Part shown: positions 42,862 through 52,829 of the stretch, piece after piece
How the letters are laid out: each line of letters begins with the position of its first letter
How positions within the stretch are numbered: the stretch's first letter is position 1
Source: JAFGPL01 sp963781805
GTDB lineage: Bacteria > Bacteroidota > Bacteroidia > Bacteroidales > UBA10428
Assembly (NCBI GenBank): GCA_963781805.1
Contig: CAWAHF010000004.1
Location: forward strand, 2,914,001 to 2,978,000
DNA length: 64,000 bases
Direction: 5' to 3'
Made by a program: the position numbers and the translations under genes
Notes under the pieces: model-generated
Database searches by the model: none
What the model saw: only the letters and a program-made list of their open reading frames with translations
Told to the model about the DNA's origin: nothing

Positions 42862-45800
42862 ATGAATAAATCAACTTCGGGAAAACCTTTAATTATAAGC
42901 CTTTTACTACTTATACTATGTTCATATTCGTCATTCGCTCAAAATTTTAAATTCAAAAAACTGGGTGTTCAGCAAGGAATATGTCATCCTTTTGTTTATA
43001 CAATTAACCAGGACAAAAACGGTTTTATCTGGATTGGAACCGGGGAAGGCCTCTGCAGGTTTGATGGTTTCAATTTTGAAAACAATTTCGATACGGCAAA
43101 TTTAGCAAAAGATGTAGCCAACATCAGTTTTAAAGATTCTAAGGGCAATCTCTGGTTTGGATTTCAGAACGGGACAATCACTTTCTACAATGGTAAAAAT
43201 TTTCAGGTAGTCAAAACCACAGAACCTATTAAGAGCATAATCACAGGATTTGCCGAAGATGAGGCAGGAAATATGTTGATATCAACCATGACAAATGGTA
43301 TTCTTCTTATTCAGAATCAAATGGAAATTAAAAGATATCAGCGGGAATTAACATCTCAACTTATCACTTCCATTTGTTTAAAAAACGGACGTCTGCTTGT
43401 AGGTTCACAGGAGGGCATAGGGATTTACGATTATCAGGCAAAAGATTCAGAAATCAGATATCTTTTTGGTGTAAAAGAACTGGAATATATAAAAATTCAG
43501 AGTATCCTGGCCCTGGAAGAAAATAAGGAATTTTGGCTCGGTACAGAGGATGAAGGCTTGTTTTTGTTGAAATTGGGGAAGGATAGTCTGTATACGCTGA
43601 GAAATATTGGGGAACAATTAAATCTGGAGCTGGTTAATGTACAATCTGTTTTCCAGGATAAAGAAAATAACCTTTGGGTTAGTACTCTTCGCGATGGGGT
43701 ATATAAACTTGCAAATCCTGCAAACGACAAAAGGTTTTCAAACATAATCCATTTAACCAAGGAAAACGGTCTTACGGGAAATTCAATAAAAGATGTATTC
43801 GAAGACCGGGAAGGTAATATCTGGATAGCAACGTATGGCGACGGACTGGCTCTATTCCTGAGCGATGCGCTAACCTTTTTTAATTACGACATAAACGGAT
43901 TTAACAATAACGTTACTGCAGTTTGTGTGCAGGATAGTACGATCTGGCTTGGGGGAAGCGGCATGTTGCTTAAAACTCATCCGGAAAGGGGAAAACAACC
44001 AAGTGTGTTTACAGCCATTCACGGACTTCCGAATGATATTATCACAGCACTTTTCTACGACAAAGCAAATACCCTTTGGATTGGTACTGAAAAAAGCGGA
44101 TTATTCAAAATGGATATTGCATCTCAAAAAATTGCAAAATTTCCATATAATGCTAATTCATTGGGCAGATCGGTAAAATCAATTACCGGAGATAAAAATA
44201 TCTTATACGCTGGTACAAAGGAAGGAATATATTATTTTAACCTGCTTACTGGCAAAGTTGAACATTACAGCACAAATAACGGTCTTCCTCACAACGTTAT
44301 TGAACATGTATTTTTAGATAGCGAAAATAACCTGTTATTTGCCACACAAGCCAATGGAATTTATGCCATCGACGAATTTGGGGCAATAAAACCCCGCTAC
44401 ATAACCGGCGACTATGAACTGGATTTTAGTTCAATTACCCAGGATAAGGATGGTAATATCTGGGCTTCCACATATGGTTTTGGTGTGTATTATTTTGGGA
44501 AAGACACCATAATAAACATAACAGCTGAGAATGGTCTTAAATCTGATTTCTGTTACAGTATTATTGCATCTGGTTCCGGAAGCATCTGGGTTGGACATCG
44601 GTTAGGAATAACCAAAATAAATACCTCTGATTTTTCAAAATATATCTATGATGTAGAAAAAGGAATATTGGGAGATTGTAACGAAAACAGTGTTGCCAGG
44701 GATAAGAAAGGTAATTTGTATTTTGGAACTACCGAAGGTTTAATCTGGTATAATCCTAAAAAAGATAGAAAAGCTAATATCCCTCCATTGACAAATGTTC
44801 TGAGAGTTTTGATAAACGATAAGCCGGTTGATATTTCAAAAGATATTTTATTACCTTATGCACGGTATAAAATCAGGATTGAATTTATTGGACTCTATTA
44901 CCGCGATCCAGAGTCGGTAATGTATCAATATAAACTGGAAGGATTTGATCCCGAATGGTCGGATATTTCAAATCTGAATTATGTGATCTATCCCAGGATT
45001 ACTGATGGCAGATATACATTCGAAGTAAAATCATTTATTGATGATCAGCATGAAGAGATAACTCCCATTTCATTTAATTTGAGGATTAAACTTCCATTTT
45101 ATAAAACCTGGTGGTTCATAGTTTTATCGTTACTAATTCTGGTTCTGACTGTATGGCTCATTATAAAATTTCGTGAACGAAAACAGAAACAACTCCAGGA
45201 ATATCTGGAAAAAAGCCTGGCAGAAAGAACAAAAGAAGTTGTAGAACAAAAAGAAGAAATCGAGATAAAAAACAGAGATATTACAGACAGCATTAATTAT
45301 GCACAGCGCATTCAGGCTAGTATTTTACCGCCTTTAAAACGATTACAGCAAAATTTTGCCGGAGCATTTGTATTCTATCAACCCCGCGATATTGTTAGCG
45401 GTGATTTCTACTGGTATGATAAGGTATCGGATTCAAAATTTATAATTGTGTGCGCAGATTCTACCGGTCATGGCGTTCCGGGTGCTTTCATGTCAATGAT
45501 TGGCACCACTCTTATCAAAGATATCTGTTTCAGGGAAGATACAAAATCACCCTCTGAAATTTTGCGAAGTCTCGATCGGGAATTACGAAATACATTAAAT
45601 CAGAACCTTGAAGCGGAAAAAGCTAATGATGGAATGGATATTATCGTTTGCGAAATTGATCTGAAAACCAATTATGTACGCTATGCCTCCGCCATGAGGC
45701 CCATGATTATTTATAAAGACGGTGAAGAATTATATGTTAAGGGAAGCAGAAGTTCGGTTGGCGGACACTATGATAAAACTGAAAAAGATTTCCAGGATGA

Positions 45801-46035
45801 AGGACTTCAACTGAGTCATGGCGATTTGATTTATATGTTTTCCGACGGTTATCCCGATCAGTTTGGCGGACCTATTGGAAAAAAGTTTAAAATGGTCAGA
45901 TTGAAAAATTTACTGGAAGATGTTCATAGTAAACCAATGGAAGAGCAATACAATCATGTTAAAAACACGTTTAATCTATGGAAAGACAGATTTCCACAAG
46001 TGGATGATGTATTGTTTATGGGAATAAAACTCTAA
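42862..46035 (+). CDS. Two-component-regulator-type propeller, Y_Y_Y domain and SpoIIE-type phosphatase
   Basis: This 1057-residue membrane protein starts with a signal peptide. The periplasmic part holds many Reg_prop repeats (GFIWIGTGEGLCRFDG, NLWVSTLRDGVYKL, GNIWIATYGDGLALF, TLWIGTEKSGLFKM) over about 30-640. A Y_Y_Y domain (YQYKLEGFDPEWSD) and one membrane helix at about 750-772 follow, then a coiled coil. The cytoplasmic C-terminus is a PP2C-like SpoIIE/RsbU phosphatase with SGDFYW, DSTGHGVPGAFMSM and FSDGYPDQFGG metal motifs. Where hybrid two-component systems have a histidine kinase, this has a phosphatase. It should sense an extracytoplasmic cue and act on an anti-sigma-factor antagonist or similar protein; none is nearby. 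Confidence 0.92.
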   Translation: MNKSTSGKPLIISLLLLILCSYSSFAQNFKFKKLGVQQGICHPFVYTINQDKNGFIWIGTGEGLCRFDGFNFENNFDTANLAKDVANISFKDSKGNLWFGFQNGTITFYNGKNFQVVKTTEPIKSIITGFAEDEAGNMLISTMTNGILLIQNQMEIKRYQRELTSQLITSICLKNGRLLVGSQEGIGIYDYQAKDSEIRYLFGVKELEYIKIQSILALEENKEFWLGTEDEGLFLLKLGKDSLYTLRNIGEQLNLELVNVQSVFQDKENNLWVSTLRDGVYKLANPANDKRFSNIIHLTKENGLTGNSIKDVFEDREGNIWIATYGDGLALFLSDALTFFNYDINGFNNNVTAVCVQDSTIWLGGSGMLLKTHPERGKQPSVFTAIHGLPNDIITALFYDKANTLWIGTEKSGLFKMDIASQKIAKFPYNANSLGRSVKSITGDKNILYAGTKEGIYYFNLLTGKVEHYSTNNGLPHNVIEHVFLDSENNLLFATQANGIYAIDEFGAIKPRYITGDYELDFSSITQDKDGNIWASTYGFGVYYFGKDTIINITAENGLKSDFCYSIIASGSGSIWVGHRLGITKINTSDFSKYIYDVEKGILGDCNENSVARDKKGNLYFGTTEGLIWYNPKKDRKANIPPLTNVLRVLINDKPVDISKDILLPYARYKIRIEFIGLYYRDPESVMYQYKLEGFDPEWSDISNLNYVIYPRITDGRYTFEVKSFIDDQHEEITPISFNLRIKLPFYKTWWFIVLSLLILVLTVWLIIKFRERKQKQLQEYLEKSLAERTKEVVEQKEEIEIKNRDITDSINYAQRIQASILPPLKRLQQNFAGAFVFYQPRDIVSGDFYWYDKVSDSKFIIVCADSTGHGVPGAFMSMIGTTLIKDICFREDTKSPSEILRSLDRELRNTLNQNLEAEKANDGMDIIVCEIDLKTNYVRYASAMRPMIIYKDGEELYVKGSRSSVGGHYDKTEKDFQDEGLQLSHGDLIYMFSDGYPDQFGGPIGKKFKMVRLKNLLEDVHSKPMEEQYNHVKNTFNLWKDRFPQVDDVLFMGIKL

Positions 46036-46080
46036 ATATAGTCTATCTTATCCGTAGGAATATTTTTCTACCTAAGGATT

Positions 46081-46953
46081 CTATTTATATGCACTCATTT
46101 TAAGCATTGAAATTTCTTTATCGTTTAGGAAGCGCCATTTGCCTCGAGACAACCCTTTTTTGGTAAGTCCGGCAAAGTATACTCTGTCAAGTTTAAGAAC
46201 GTTATAATCAAAATGTTCAAATATACGTCTTACAATATGGTTTCTTCCGGAATGTATTTCAATCCCGATTTGCCTTTTATCATCAGGATCGACATAATGG
46301 ATTGAATCTGCTTTTATAAATCCGTCATCCAGCGTAATACCCGATGCAATCTTTTCAAGATCAGCATATTTAACTTTTTTATTTAATGTAATCTGGTATA
46401 TTTTCATTTTATTAAATTTCGGATGAGTGAGCCTTTTTGTCAAATCACCGTCATTGGTAAGAAGTAAAACACCGGTGGTTGTTCTGTCCAGCCTACCAAC
46501 CGGGTAAATTCTTTCCTTACAGGCATTCTTTACCAAATCTAACACCGTTTTGGTAGCATGCGGATCTTCAACTGTGGTCACATAATCTTTGGGCTTATTC
46601 AATAAAATATAAACTTTTCTCTCCTCCCTAATTTTTTCGCCATTATATTTTATTGAATCAGTAGGAAGAATTTTCGTGCCCAGCTCGTTTACAATTTTGC
46701 CATTTACGGATACTAATCCGGCCTTTATAAAATCGTCAGCCTGTCTTCGGGAGCATATACCCGTGCTGGCAATATAACGGTTCAATCTGATTTGTTCTCC
46801 GGTGCCAGCCAAATGATGTTTAGTTTTAGAATGTTTGGCCTGAATTTCGGTTTTTCTTTTTGAAGGTTTCAAAATATTTTCCGAAATATTTTTTGATCTC
46901 TTTTTTTTAGTTGTGGAGACAATTTTTTTACCTGATTCTCTTATATTCGTCAT
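46081..46953 (-). CDS. RluB/RsuA-family 23S/16S rRNA pseudouridine synthase
   Basis: The family isomerises uridine in rRNA. The protein has a Lys/Arg-rich N-terminal extension of about 50 residues, an S4 RNA-binding domain (IRLNRYIASTGICSRRQADDFIKAGLVSVNG-like, about 55-102) and the catalytic domain with GRLDRTTTGVLLLTNDGDL (active Asp near 156), then YQITLNKKV, IEIHSGRNHIVRRIF. The pattern is nearest RluB. The basic extension is seen in many Bacteroidota homologues. It is convergent with the SpoIIE gene and divergent from glmM. Confidence 0.9.
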   Translation of the reverse strand: MTNIRESGKKIVSTTKKKRSKNISENILKPSKRKTEIQAKHSKTKHHLAGTGEQIRLNRYIASTGICSRRQADDFIKAGLVSVNGKIVNELGTKILPTDSIKYNGEKIREERKVYILLNKPKDYVTTVEDPHATKTVLDLVKNACKERIYPVGRLDRTTTGVLLLTNDGDLTKRLTHPKFNKMKIYQITLNKKVKYADLEKIASGITLDDGFIKADSIHYVDPDDKRQIGIEIHSGRNHIVRRIFEHFDYNVLKLDRVYFAGLTKKGLSRGKWRFLNDKEISMLKMSAYK

Positions 46954-47084
46954 AGTATATTACAGTTAATGAAAGTTAAACGGAATATAAAAAGGAGGGA
47001 ATATTTTTTTCTCTATTTTTATTCCATAAATTTATGAAAATTACATTCAGAAACCCAATAAATTAATTTAAAAAGTATAGATGG

Positions 47085-48470
47085 ATGACTTTAATTAAAT
47101 CTATTTCAGGTATCAGGGGAACAATTGGAGGGATTACCGGAGAAAACCTTACACCTCTTGATATTGTTAAGTTTGTTTCTGCTTTTGGAACGCAGATTCA
47201 ACGAAATGAATCCGATAAAAAAATAGTTATTGTGGTTGGCAGAGATGCCCGAATGAGCGGAGAAATGGTTGATAAACTTGTATCGGGAACATTGATGGGA
47301 CTTGGCATTGATGTTATCAACCTGGATTATGCCACCACTCCAACTGTTGAGATTGCAGTTACTGAAACGCATGCACACGGAGGTATTATCCTTACAGCAA
47401 GTCATAATCCGAAACAATGGAATGCACTTAAATTGTTGAACAGTGCAGGAGAATTTTTATCCGCCGTAGAAGGTGAAGAAATTCTTTCAATCGCCGAAAA
47501 GGAAGAATTTGAATATGCAAATGTTGAAACATTGGGAAATATCAGGTATCAGAAGAATTTTAATGAGATACATATTGAGAAAATTTTACAATTACCCCTT
47601 GTAGATAAAAATGCAATCGCAAGAGCCGGATTCAAAATTGCAATTGACTGTGTAAATTCTGTAGGAGGCATAATTATACCAGAACTATTGCAAGTTCTTG
47701 GTGTAAAAGAAATCGTGAGGTTATATTGTGAACCCACCGGGAATTTTCCACATAATCCGGAACCGCTTCCTGAACACCTTGGTGAAATATCCAAAACCAT
47801 CCTTGAACAGAAAGCTCACCTTGGTTTTGTTGTTGATCCTGATGTAGACAGGCTGGCCATTGTAAATGAGGATGGCACCATGTTTGGCGAAGAGTATACA
47901 TTGGTTTCTGTTGCAGATTATATACTTCAGAATACTCCTGGCAATACAGTTTCCAATCTATCTTCCACAAGAGCCCTGAAAGAATTAACAGAAAGTTATC
48001 AGAAACAATATCATGCTGCTGCAGTTGGTGAAGTAAATGTAGTACATAAAATGAAAGAAACCGAAGCTATTATTGGAGGAGAAGGAAATGGCGGTGTAAT
48101 TTATCCTGCATTGCATTACGGCAGGGATGCGCTGGTTGGAATTGCTTTATTCCTTTCATATTTGGCCAAAACCGGTTTAAAATGCAGCCAACTCAGATCA
48201 AAATATCCGCATTACGTTATCTCCAAAAATAAAATTGAATTAATTCCCGAACTTAATGTAAACCATATACTCGAAGAGATTAAAAACAAGTTTATAAGTT
48301 ACCCTGTAAATACCGAAGATGGTATTAAGATTGATTTTCCGGAAGGATGGGTACATTTACGTAAGTCGAATACAGAACCAATTATCCGGATATATTCTGA
48401 AGGAAAGGATGAAACCTCAGCAATTACGTTGGCAGACAAAATAATTTCAGAAATTAAGAGTTTATTATAA
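47085..48470 (+). CDS. glmM: Phosphoglucosamine/phosphomannomutase (GlmM-type)
   Basis: GlmM converts glucosamine-6-phosphate to glucosamine-1-phosphate for peptidoglycan precursors. The phosphoserine loop is TASHNPKQWNALK with Ser106; the metal loop is DPDVDRLAIV (about 248-256). The sugar-specificity loop GGEGNGGV and the phosphate-binding RKSNTEPIIRIYSE close the protein. The 461-residue length is normal. The frame-correct ATG is at 47085; another ATG 4 bp earlier is out of frame. Phosphomannomutase activity is possible within this superfamily. Confidence 0.85.
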   Translation: MTLIKSISGIRGTIGGITGENLTPLDIVKFVSAFGTQIQRNESDKKIVIVVGRDARMSGEMVDKLVSGTLMGLGIDVINLDYATTPTVEIAVTETHAHGGIILTASHNPKQWNALKLLNSAGEFLSAVEGEEILSIAEKEEFEYANVETLGNIRYQKNFNEIHIEKILQLPLVDKNAIARAGFKIAIDCVNSVGGIIIPELLQVLGVKEIVRLYCEPTGNFPHNPEPLPEHLGEISKTILEQKAHLGFVVDPDVDRLAIVNEDGTMFGEEYTLVSVADYILQNTPGNTVSNLSSTRALKELTESYQKQYHAAAVGEVNVVHKMKETEAIIGGEGNGGVIYPALHYGRDALVGIALFLSYLAKTGLKCSQLRSKYPHYVISKNKIELIPELNVNHILEEIKNKFISYPVNTEDGIKIDFPEGWVHLRKSNTEPIIRIYSEGKDETSAITLADKIISEIKSLL

Positions 48471-48541
48471 TAAGTGTCCTTTAGAGATTGCCTTACAGAT
48501 GATTAGGCATAATAAATCATAACCTTAATTATTCATAGCAA

Positions 48542-49912
48542 ATGAAGAAAAGATACATTATTTTCCTGATAATCATTTTAGTAACAATAATACTTATTGT
48601 GGTATTAGGTAATCTGAAATCAACAGATGCAAATCCAATTGATACGCAAGTAAAACAAGGGAAGTTTGAAGTAATTGTAACGGTTACCGGTGAATTACAG
48701 GCAAGAAATTCTGTTAACATCGAAGCTCCTTACCAGATATTGCGCAGTGTGGATGCCTGGGAAATCTCCATTGGAGAGTTAATTCCCGAAGGTACTGTTG
48801 TAGATTCCGGAGAATTTGTTGCACGGCTTGATGCCTCAAGCATTGCCAACAAATTAAAGGACATTGATGCTGAAATTGATAATAGTATGGGTGAAATTGA
48901 AAAGGCTAAAATTGACAGTTCTCTGGAACTCAGGTCACAAAGAGACAATATCATTAACCTGAAATATTCGGTTCAGGAAGCAGAAATCACGCTTGAACAA
49001 TCAAAATTTGAGTCGCCTTCGGTTATAAGAAAAGCACAGATTGACTTAGACAGGATACAACGTGAATTTCAGCAAACATCAGACAATTATAAATTAAAGG
49101 TTAAGCAGGCCGAGGTGAATATCAAACAAAAAACATATGATTTAAATAAAAAGCTCAGGAAAAAAGAAATGAACAATGAAGCACTTAGAAGTCTTGTAAT
49201 TATGGCGCCTGCGTCTGGAATGGTGATATACACAAAAGAACGTGATGGAACCAAAATTGCAACAGGTAGTAATTTGCGAATATGGCGAAGCCCTGTTGTT
49301 GCAACACTTCCGGATTTATCCTCATTTAATTCAATTACCTATGTTAACGAAATAGACATTAGTAAAGTAAAACCGGGTCAACAGGTTAGTATTGGAATAG
49401 ATGCATTTCCGGATAAAAAATTCACCGGAAAAGTTGCTACCGTTGCTAATATTGGAGAACAATTGCCTAATGCGGATGCCAAATTATTTGAGGTAATTAT
49501 AAATATGAATGAGACTGACCCTGTATTGAGGCCATCCATGACTTCGAGCAACATGATCATCACAAAAACCTATGATAATGTTTTGTTTATTCCTTTGGAA
49601 GCAGTGCATACTGAAGATAGTTTAACCTTTGTTTATAAGAAAAACAGAACTAAACAACTTACTCTTCTTGGAGAAGCCAACGAAGATCAGATTATTATTT
49701 TAGAGGGACTTACTGCCGGTGAAAAATTATATCTCTCGGTGCCGGAAGATGCCAACGGTTTTAAACTTACAGGTACTGAGCTTATTCCAAAAATAAAGGA
49801 ACAATTGAGAGAGAAACAGAAAAAAACAGTAGTATCAAAACCTTCCGAACATAAAAGAGGCAATAAAGGAGGAGTCCCTCGTGGAGCAGACATAAATCAG
49901 GGCGGAAACTAA
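48542..49912 (+). CDS. HlyD/MacA-family membrane-fusion adaptor
   Basis: The adaptor spans the periplasm of tripartite exporters. There is one N-terminal membrane helix (about 5-22), a lipoyl-like half motif (VNIEAPYQILRSV), a long coiled-coil hairpin (about 95-215, with EIDNSMGEIEKAKIDSS and QRDNIINLKYSVQEAE), then the second half (IMAPASGMVIYTKERDG), a beta-barrel domain (VKPGQQVSIGIDAFPDKKFTG) and a membrane-proximal part. The tail is basic and Gly-rich. It heads an operon with a MacB-like permease (33 bp gap) and a TolC-like protein. No ATPase gene is present next to it. Confidence 0.88.
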   Translation: MKKRYIIFLIIILVTIILIVVLGNLKSTDANPIDTQVKQGKFEVIVTVTGELQARNSVNIEAPYQILRSVDAWEISIGELIPEGTVVDSGEFVARLDASSIANKLKDIDAEIDNSMGEIEKAKIDSSLELRSQRDNIINLKYSVQEAEITLEQSKFESPSVIRKAQIDLDRIQREFQQTSDNYKLKVKQAEVNIKQKTYDLNKKLRKKEMNNEALRSLVIMAPASGMVIYTKERDGTKIATGSNLRIWRSPVVATLPDLSSFNSITYVNEIDISKVKPGQQVSIGIDAFPDKKFTGKVATVANIGEQLPNADAKLFEVIINMNETDPVLRPSMTSSNMIITKTYDNVLFIPLEAVHTEDSLTFVYKKNRTKQLTLLGEANEDQIIILEGLTAGEKLYLSVPEDANGFKLTGTELIPKIKEQLREKQKKTVVSKPSEHKRGNKGGVPRGADINQGGN

Positions 49913-49945
49913 AAGTATCTTTAGACTAGCTATAATATTCGAATA

Positions 49946-51292
49946 ATGAAAAGATATCTACATGATTTTAATATAGCTGTTGATTCTCTTTTGGACAACA
50001 AACTTAAGTCAATCCTTACCGCGTTGGGAATTATTTTTGGAGTAGCCGCTGTGATAAGTATGCTGGCAATAGGTCGCGGCGCAAAAGAAGAAATTCTTGA
50101 ACAGATAAAGCTGGTTGGGGTAAATAATATCATCATCTCACCCATTGTGCAGGCTAAAGATGAAGAAAAAAACAATCAGAATGGTACCAATGATTTTGAA
50201 AAAAGAAAATACTCTCCCGGATTATCCATGGCCGATGTGAAAACAATATCGACGTTTGTACCTACGGTTAAAAACATTAGTCCTGAAATTGCCATGAATT
50301 CCTTTGTGGTTCAGAATGGCGTCAGAGAATCTGCAAAAATAATAGGTGTTTCAAAGATGTATTTTGAAATTTATAATCTCAAACTGGCCAAAGGTGAAAT
50401 ATTTAATGAAATTCAGGAGGAAAACGGATTACCGGTTTGTATTATCGGTGATAATATCCGTGCTAAATTTTTCAGTAAGGCCGATCCGCTTGATCATTAT
50501 ATTAAATTCGGTTCGGTTTGGTTAAAGGTGATTGGAGTTATTGAAAAAAGTAATATAAGCCTTACAGGTTTTCAAAATGCCGGTGTTAATGTTTTTAACG
50601 ATAATATTTATATACCTGTTAAAACCATGCTCTTGAGATTTCAAAACCGTGCCTTATTTAATTCGGGAAAACTAATTAAGGGAGAAACCAGGGATATGCA
50701 GGGGAGAAGCGTTAATCCTTCAGAAAATGTTTCTTCAAATTATCACCAGTTGGATAATATTGTCGTTCAGGTTTCCAACTCTGAGTATATGACTCCCACG
50801 GCTGAAATTCTAAGTCGGCTCTTGTTCAGAAAACACCTGGAAGTAAAAGACTACGAAATACGCTTGCCGGAACTCGAGCTTAAACAGGAACAGAGAACCA
50901 AAGACATTTTTAATGTGGTTCTTGGAGCCATTGCTGGTATTGCGTTGATTGTCGGTGGAATCGGAATAATGAATATTATGTTTGCATCGGTTATGGAACG
51001 TATTAAAGAAATTGGTACAAGGCTTGCCATTGGCGCTAAAAAATCGGATATTGTGATTCAGTTTCTGGCAGAAGCTGTTCTTATCAGTATAACAGGGGGT
51101 CTGCTGGGAGTAATCTTGGGAATTATTCTTGCAAAATCTATTCAACAAATATTTGGTATTTTAACCATTATCACTCCTATTTCGGTATTTATTGCTTTTG
51201 GTGTTTCGGCCACAATCGGGATCATATTCGGTTATTCACCCGCCAAAAGAGCATCTGAAAAGGATCCCATTGAATCATTACGTTATGAATAA
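49946..51292 (+). CDS. MacB-like ABC transporter permease (FtsX domain, no ATPase domain)
   Basis: This 448-residue protein has a first membrane helix (about 22-42, SILTALGIIFGVAAVISMLAIGRGAKE), a periplasmic MacB_PCD domain (about 45-320) and three C-terminal helices. The last of these form the FtsX module: VVLGAIAGIALIVGGIGIMNIMFASVMERIKEIGTRLAIGAK, then LLGVILGIILA and PAKRASEKDPIESLRYE. In Escherichia coli MacB an ATPase is fused at the N-terminus; here it is absent and no separate ATPase is encoded in the operon. The ATPase must come from elsewhere if the protein is active. Confidence 0.9.
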   Translation: MKRYLHDFNIAVDSLLDNKLKSILTALGIIFGVAAVISMLAIGRGAKEEILEQIKLVGVNNIIISPIVQAKDEEKNNQNGTNDFEKRKYSPGLSMADVKTISTFVPTVKNISPEIAMNSFVVQNGVRESAKIIGVSKMYFEIYNLKLAKGEIFNEIQEENGLPVCIIGDNIRAKFFSKADPLDHYIKFGSVWLKVIGVIEKSNISLTGFQNAGVNVFNDNIYIPVKTMLLRFQNRALFNSGKLIKGETRDMQGRSVNPSENVSSNYHQLDNIVVQVSNSEYMTPTAEILSRLLFRKHLEVKDYEIRLPELELKQEQRTKDIFNVVLGAIAGIALIVGGIGIMNIMFASVMERIKEIGTRLAIGAKKSDIVIQFLAEAVLISITGGLLGVILGIILAKSIQQIFGILTIITPISVFIAFGVSATIGIIFGYSPAKRASEKDPIESLRYE

Positions 51293-51331
51293 ATGGTTTT
51301 TATCTATTATCTGATCAAAAAAATCCATATT

Positions 51332-52819
51332 ATGAGACTTTCAGTTTTATTGCTTATTTCTATGCTGATATTATCCAATAAATTAACTGCACAAAAAACC
51401 GTCACCCGCTTAACCCTTGAGGAAGTAGTCGAAATAGCCAAAGATCAATCTTTACAGGCTATTCTGGCCAAACACAGGTTCAGAGGAAGTTACTGGGCAT
51501 ATCGTACCTATCAGGCAAAATATTTGCCATCGCTTACACTTAATTCTACACTATTTAGTTTCGACAGATCAATCAGGCAAAGCTATTCCTTTGAAAATAA
51601 TGAATATGTAGAAAGAATCGGAGCCAGCAAATCTTTAAATTCTTCAGCTCAATTAAATCTAAGCCAAAATATAGGGTTGACAGGAGGAAACATCTTTATG
51701 AGTTCGTCGCTTTCCAGAAATGAGAGTTTTCAGGGTGATTCGTCAGGCCGGTTTGTCTCAAATCCTGTTAGTATTGGGTTTCGTCAGCCAATAAACGGTT
51801 ATAATGAATTGCACTGGGAGAAAAGAATTGAACCTAAAAAATACGAAGAGGCCAGAAAACAATACCTCGATGCAATGGAAGCCGTTTCCGGTAGGGCAGT
51901 TAACTATTTTTTCGATCTGGCCCTTGCACAGATGAATGTTCAAATATCAAAAGTAAATTACAGCAATACCGATACACTCTATAAAATTGCCCAGGGACGA
52001 TACAATATGGGTACCATTGCTGAGAATGAACTTCTTCAGCTTGAACTCAGCCATCTGAATGCCGGTACCGATTTTAACAGTGCATCTGTCGATTTGGAAG
52101 TTAAAAAGTTTCAGCTCAGATCGTTCCTGGGATTCAATGAGAATGTTGACCTGGAACTGATTATCCCGATCGAAATTCCTCATTTGGATATTGATGTGCC
52201 ACATGCAATTGAACAGGCCAAAAAAAATAATCCTGAAATTATTGCACTTGAACGTCAATTGCTTGAGGCAAAACGCGATTTAGCCGAAGCCCGTTCAGAA
52301 AAAGGAATGAATGCAACGCTATTTGCTTCCTTCGGACTTACAAATAAAGCTCCGAATATTCCAGATGCTTATATTAATCCGCTGGATCAGCAGCAGGTTG
52401 AAGTCGGAGTTCAGGTACCTCTTGTCGACTGGGGATTGGGCCGTGGAAAATACAAGTTGGCCAAGTCAAATAATGAAGTTGTGATGACCTCTGTTCAACA
52501 ATCGAAAATAGATTTTGAACAGCAGGTGTTGCTTAGCGCCATGCAGTTTAACCTGCAGGATGACCAGTTAATGATTGCCGCAAAATCAGATACAGTCGCA
52601 ACATACCGGTACGAAGTTGCAAAACAACGATTTCTCATTGGTAAAATAGATGTTCTTGATTTGAATGTTGCATTAGAAGAGAAGGACCTTTCACGCCGCC
52701 AATACATCGCCGCTATGCGTGATTTCTGGTCATATTATTACAATATCAGAAGACTTACATTGTATGATTATATCAACAATACCCCTATATCTGCCTCTTA
52801 CGATGAACTACTTCAATAG
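51332..52819 (+). CDS. TolC-family outer-membrane efflux protein
   Basis: The outer-membrane channel component of the tripartite exporter. From the ATG at 51332 there is a normal signal peptide (MRLSVLLLISMLILSNKLTAQ); the longer frame beginning one base after the permease gene adds 13 unlikely residues. Two OEP repeats are visible, with TRLTLEEVVEIAKDQSLQ and DVPHAIEQAKKNNPEIIALERQLLEAKRDLAEARSE as the inner helices. The 495-residue mature frame fits the family. It follows the permease gene by 39 bp and ends 10 bp before the convergent peptidase gene. Confidence 0.88.
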   Translation: MRLSVLLLISMLILSNKLTAQKTVTRLTLEEVVEIAKDQSLQAILAKHRFRGSYWAYRTYQAKYLPSLTLNSTLFSFDRSIRQSYSFENNEYVERIGASKSLNSSAQLNLSQNIGLTGGNIFMSSSLSRNESFQGDSSGRFVSNPVSIGFRQPINGYNELHWEKRIEPKKYEEARKQYLDAMEAVSGRAVNYFFDLALAQMNVQISKVNYSNTDTLYKIAQGRYNMGTIAENELLQLELSHLNAGTDFNSASVDLEVKKFQLRSFLGFNENVDLELIIPIEIPHLDIDVPHAIEQAKKNNPEIIALERQLLEAKRDLAEARSEKGMNATLFASFGLTNKAPNIPDAYINPLDQQQVEVGVQVPLVDWGLGRGKYKLAKSNNEVVMTSVQQSKIDFEQQVLLSAMQFNLQDDQLMIAAKSDTVATYRYEVAKQRFLIGKIDVLDLNVALEEKDLSRRQYIAAMRDFWSYYYNIRRLTLYDYINNTPISASYDELLQ

Positions 52820-52829
52820 TCAATAAGAA

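Noticed and set aside
46040..46078. CCGTAGG/CCTAAGG pairing between the SpoIIE and RluB genes
   Set aside because: The stem has a mismatch and no T-run on either side, so I do not call a terminator.
47081..47098. Earlier ATG four bases before the glmM start
   Set aside because: It is out of frame and stops after five codons.
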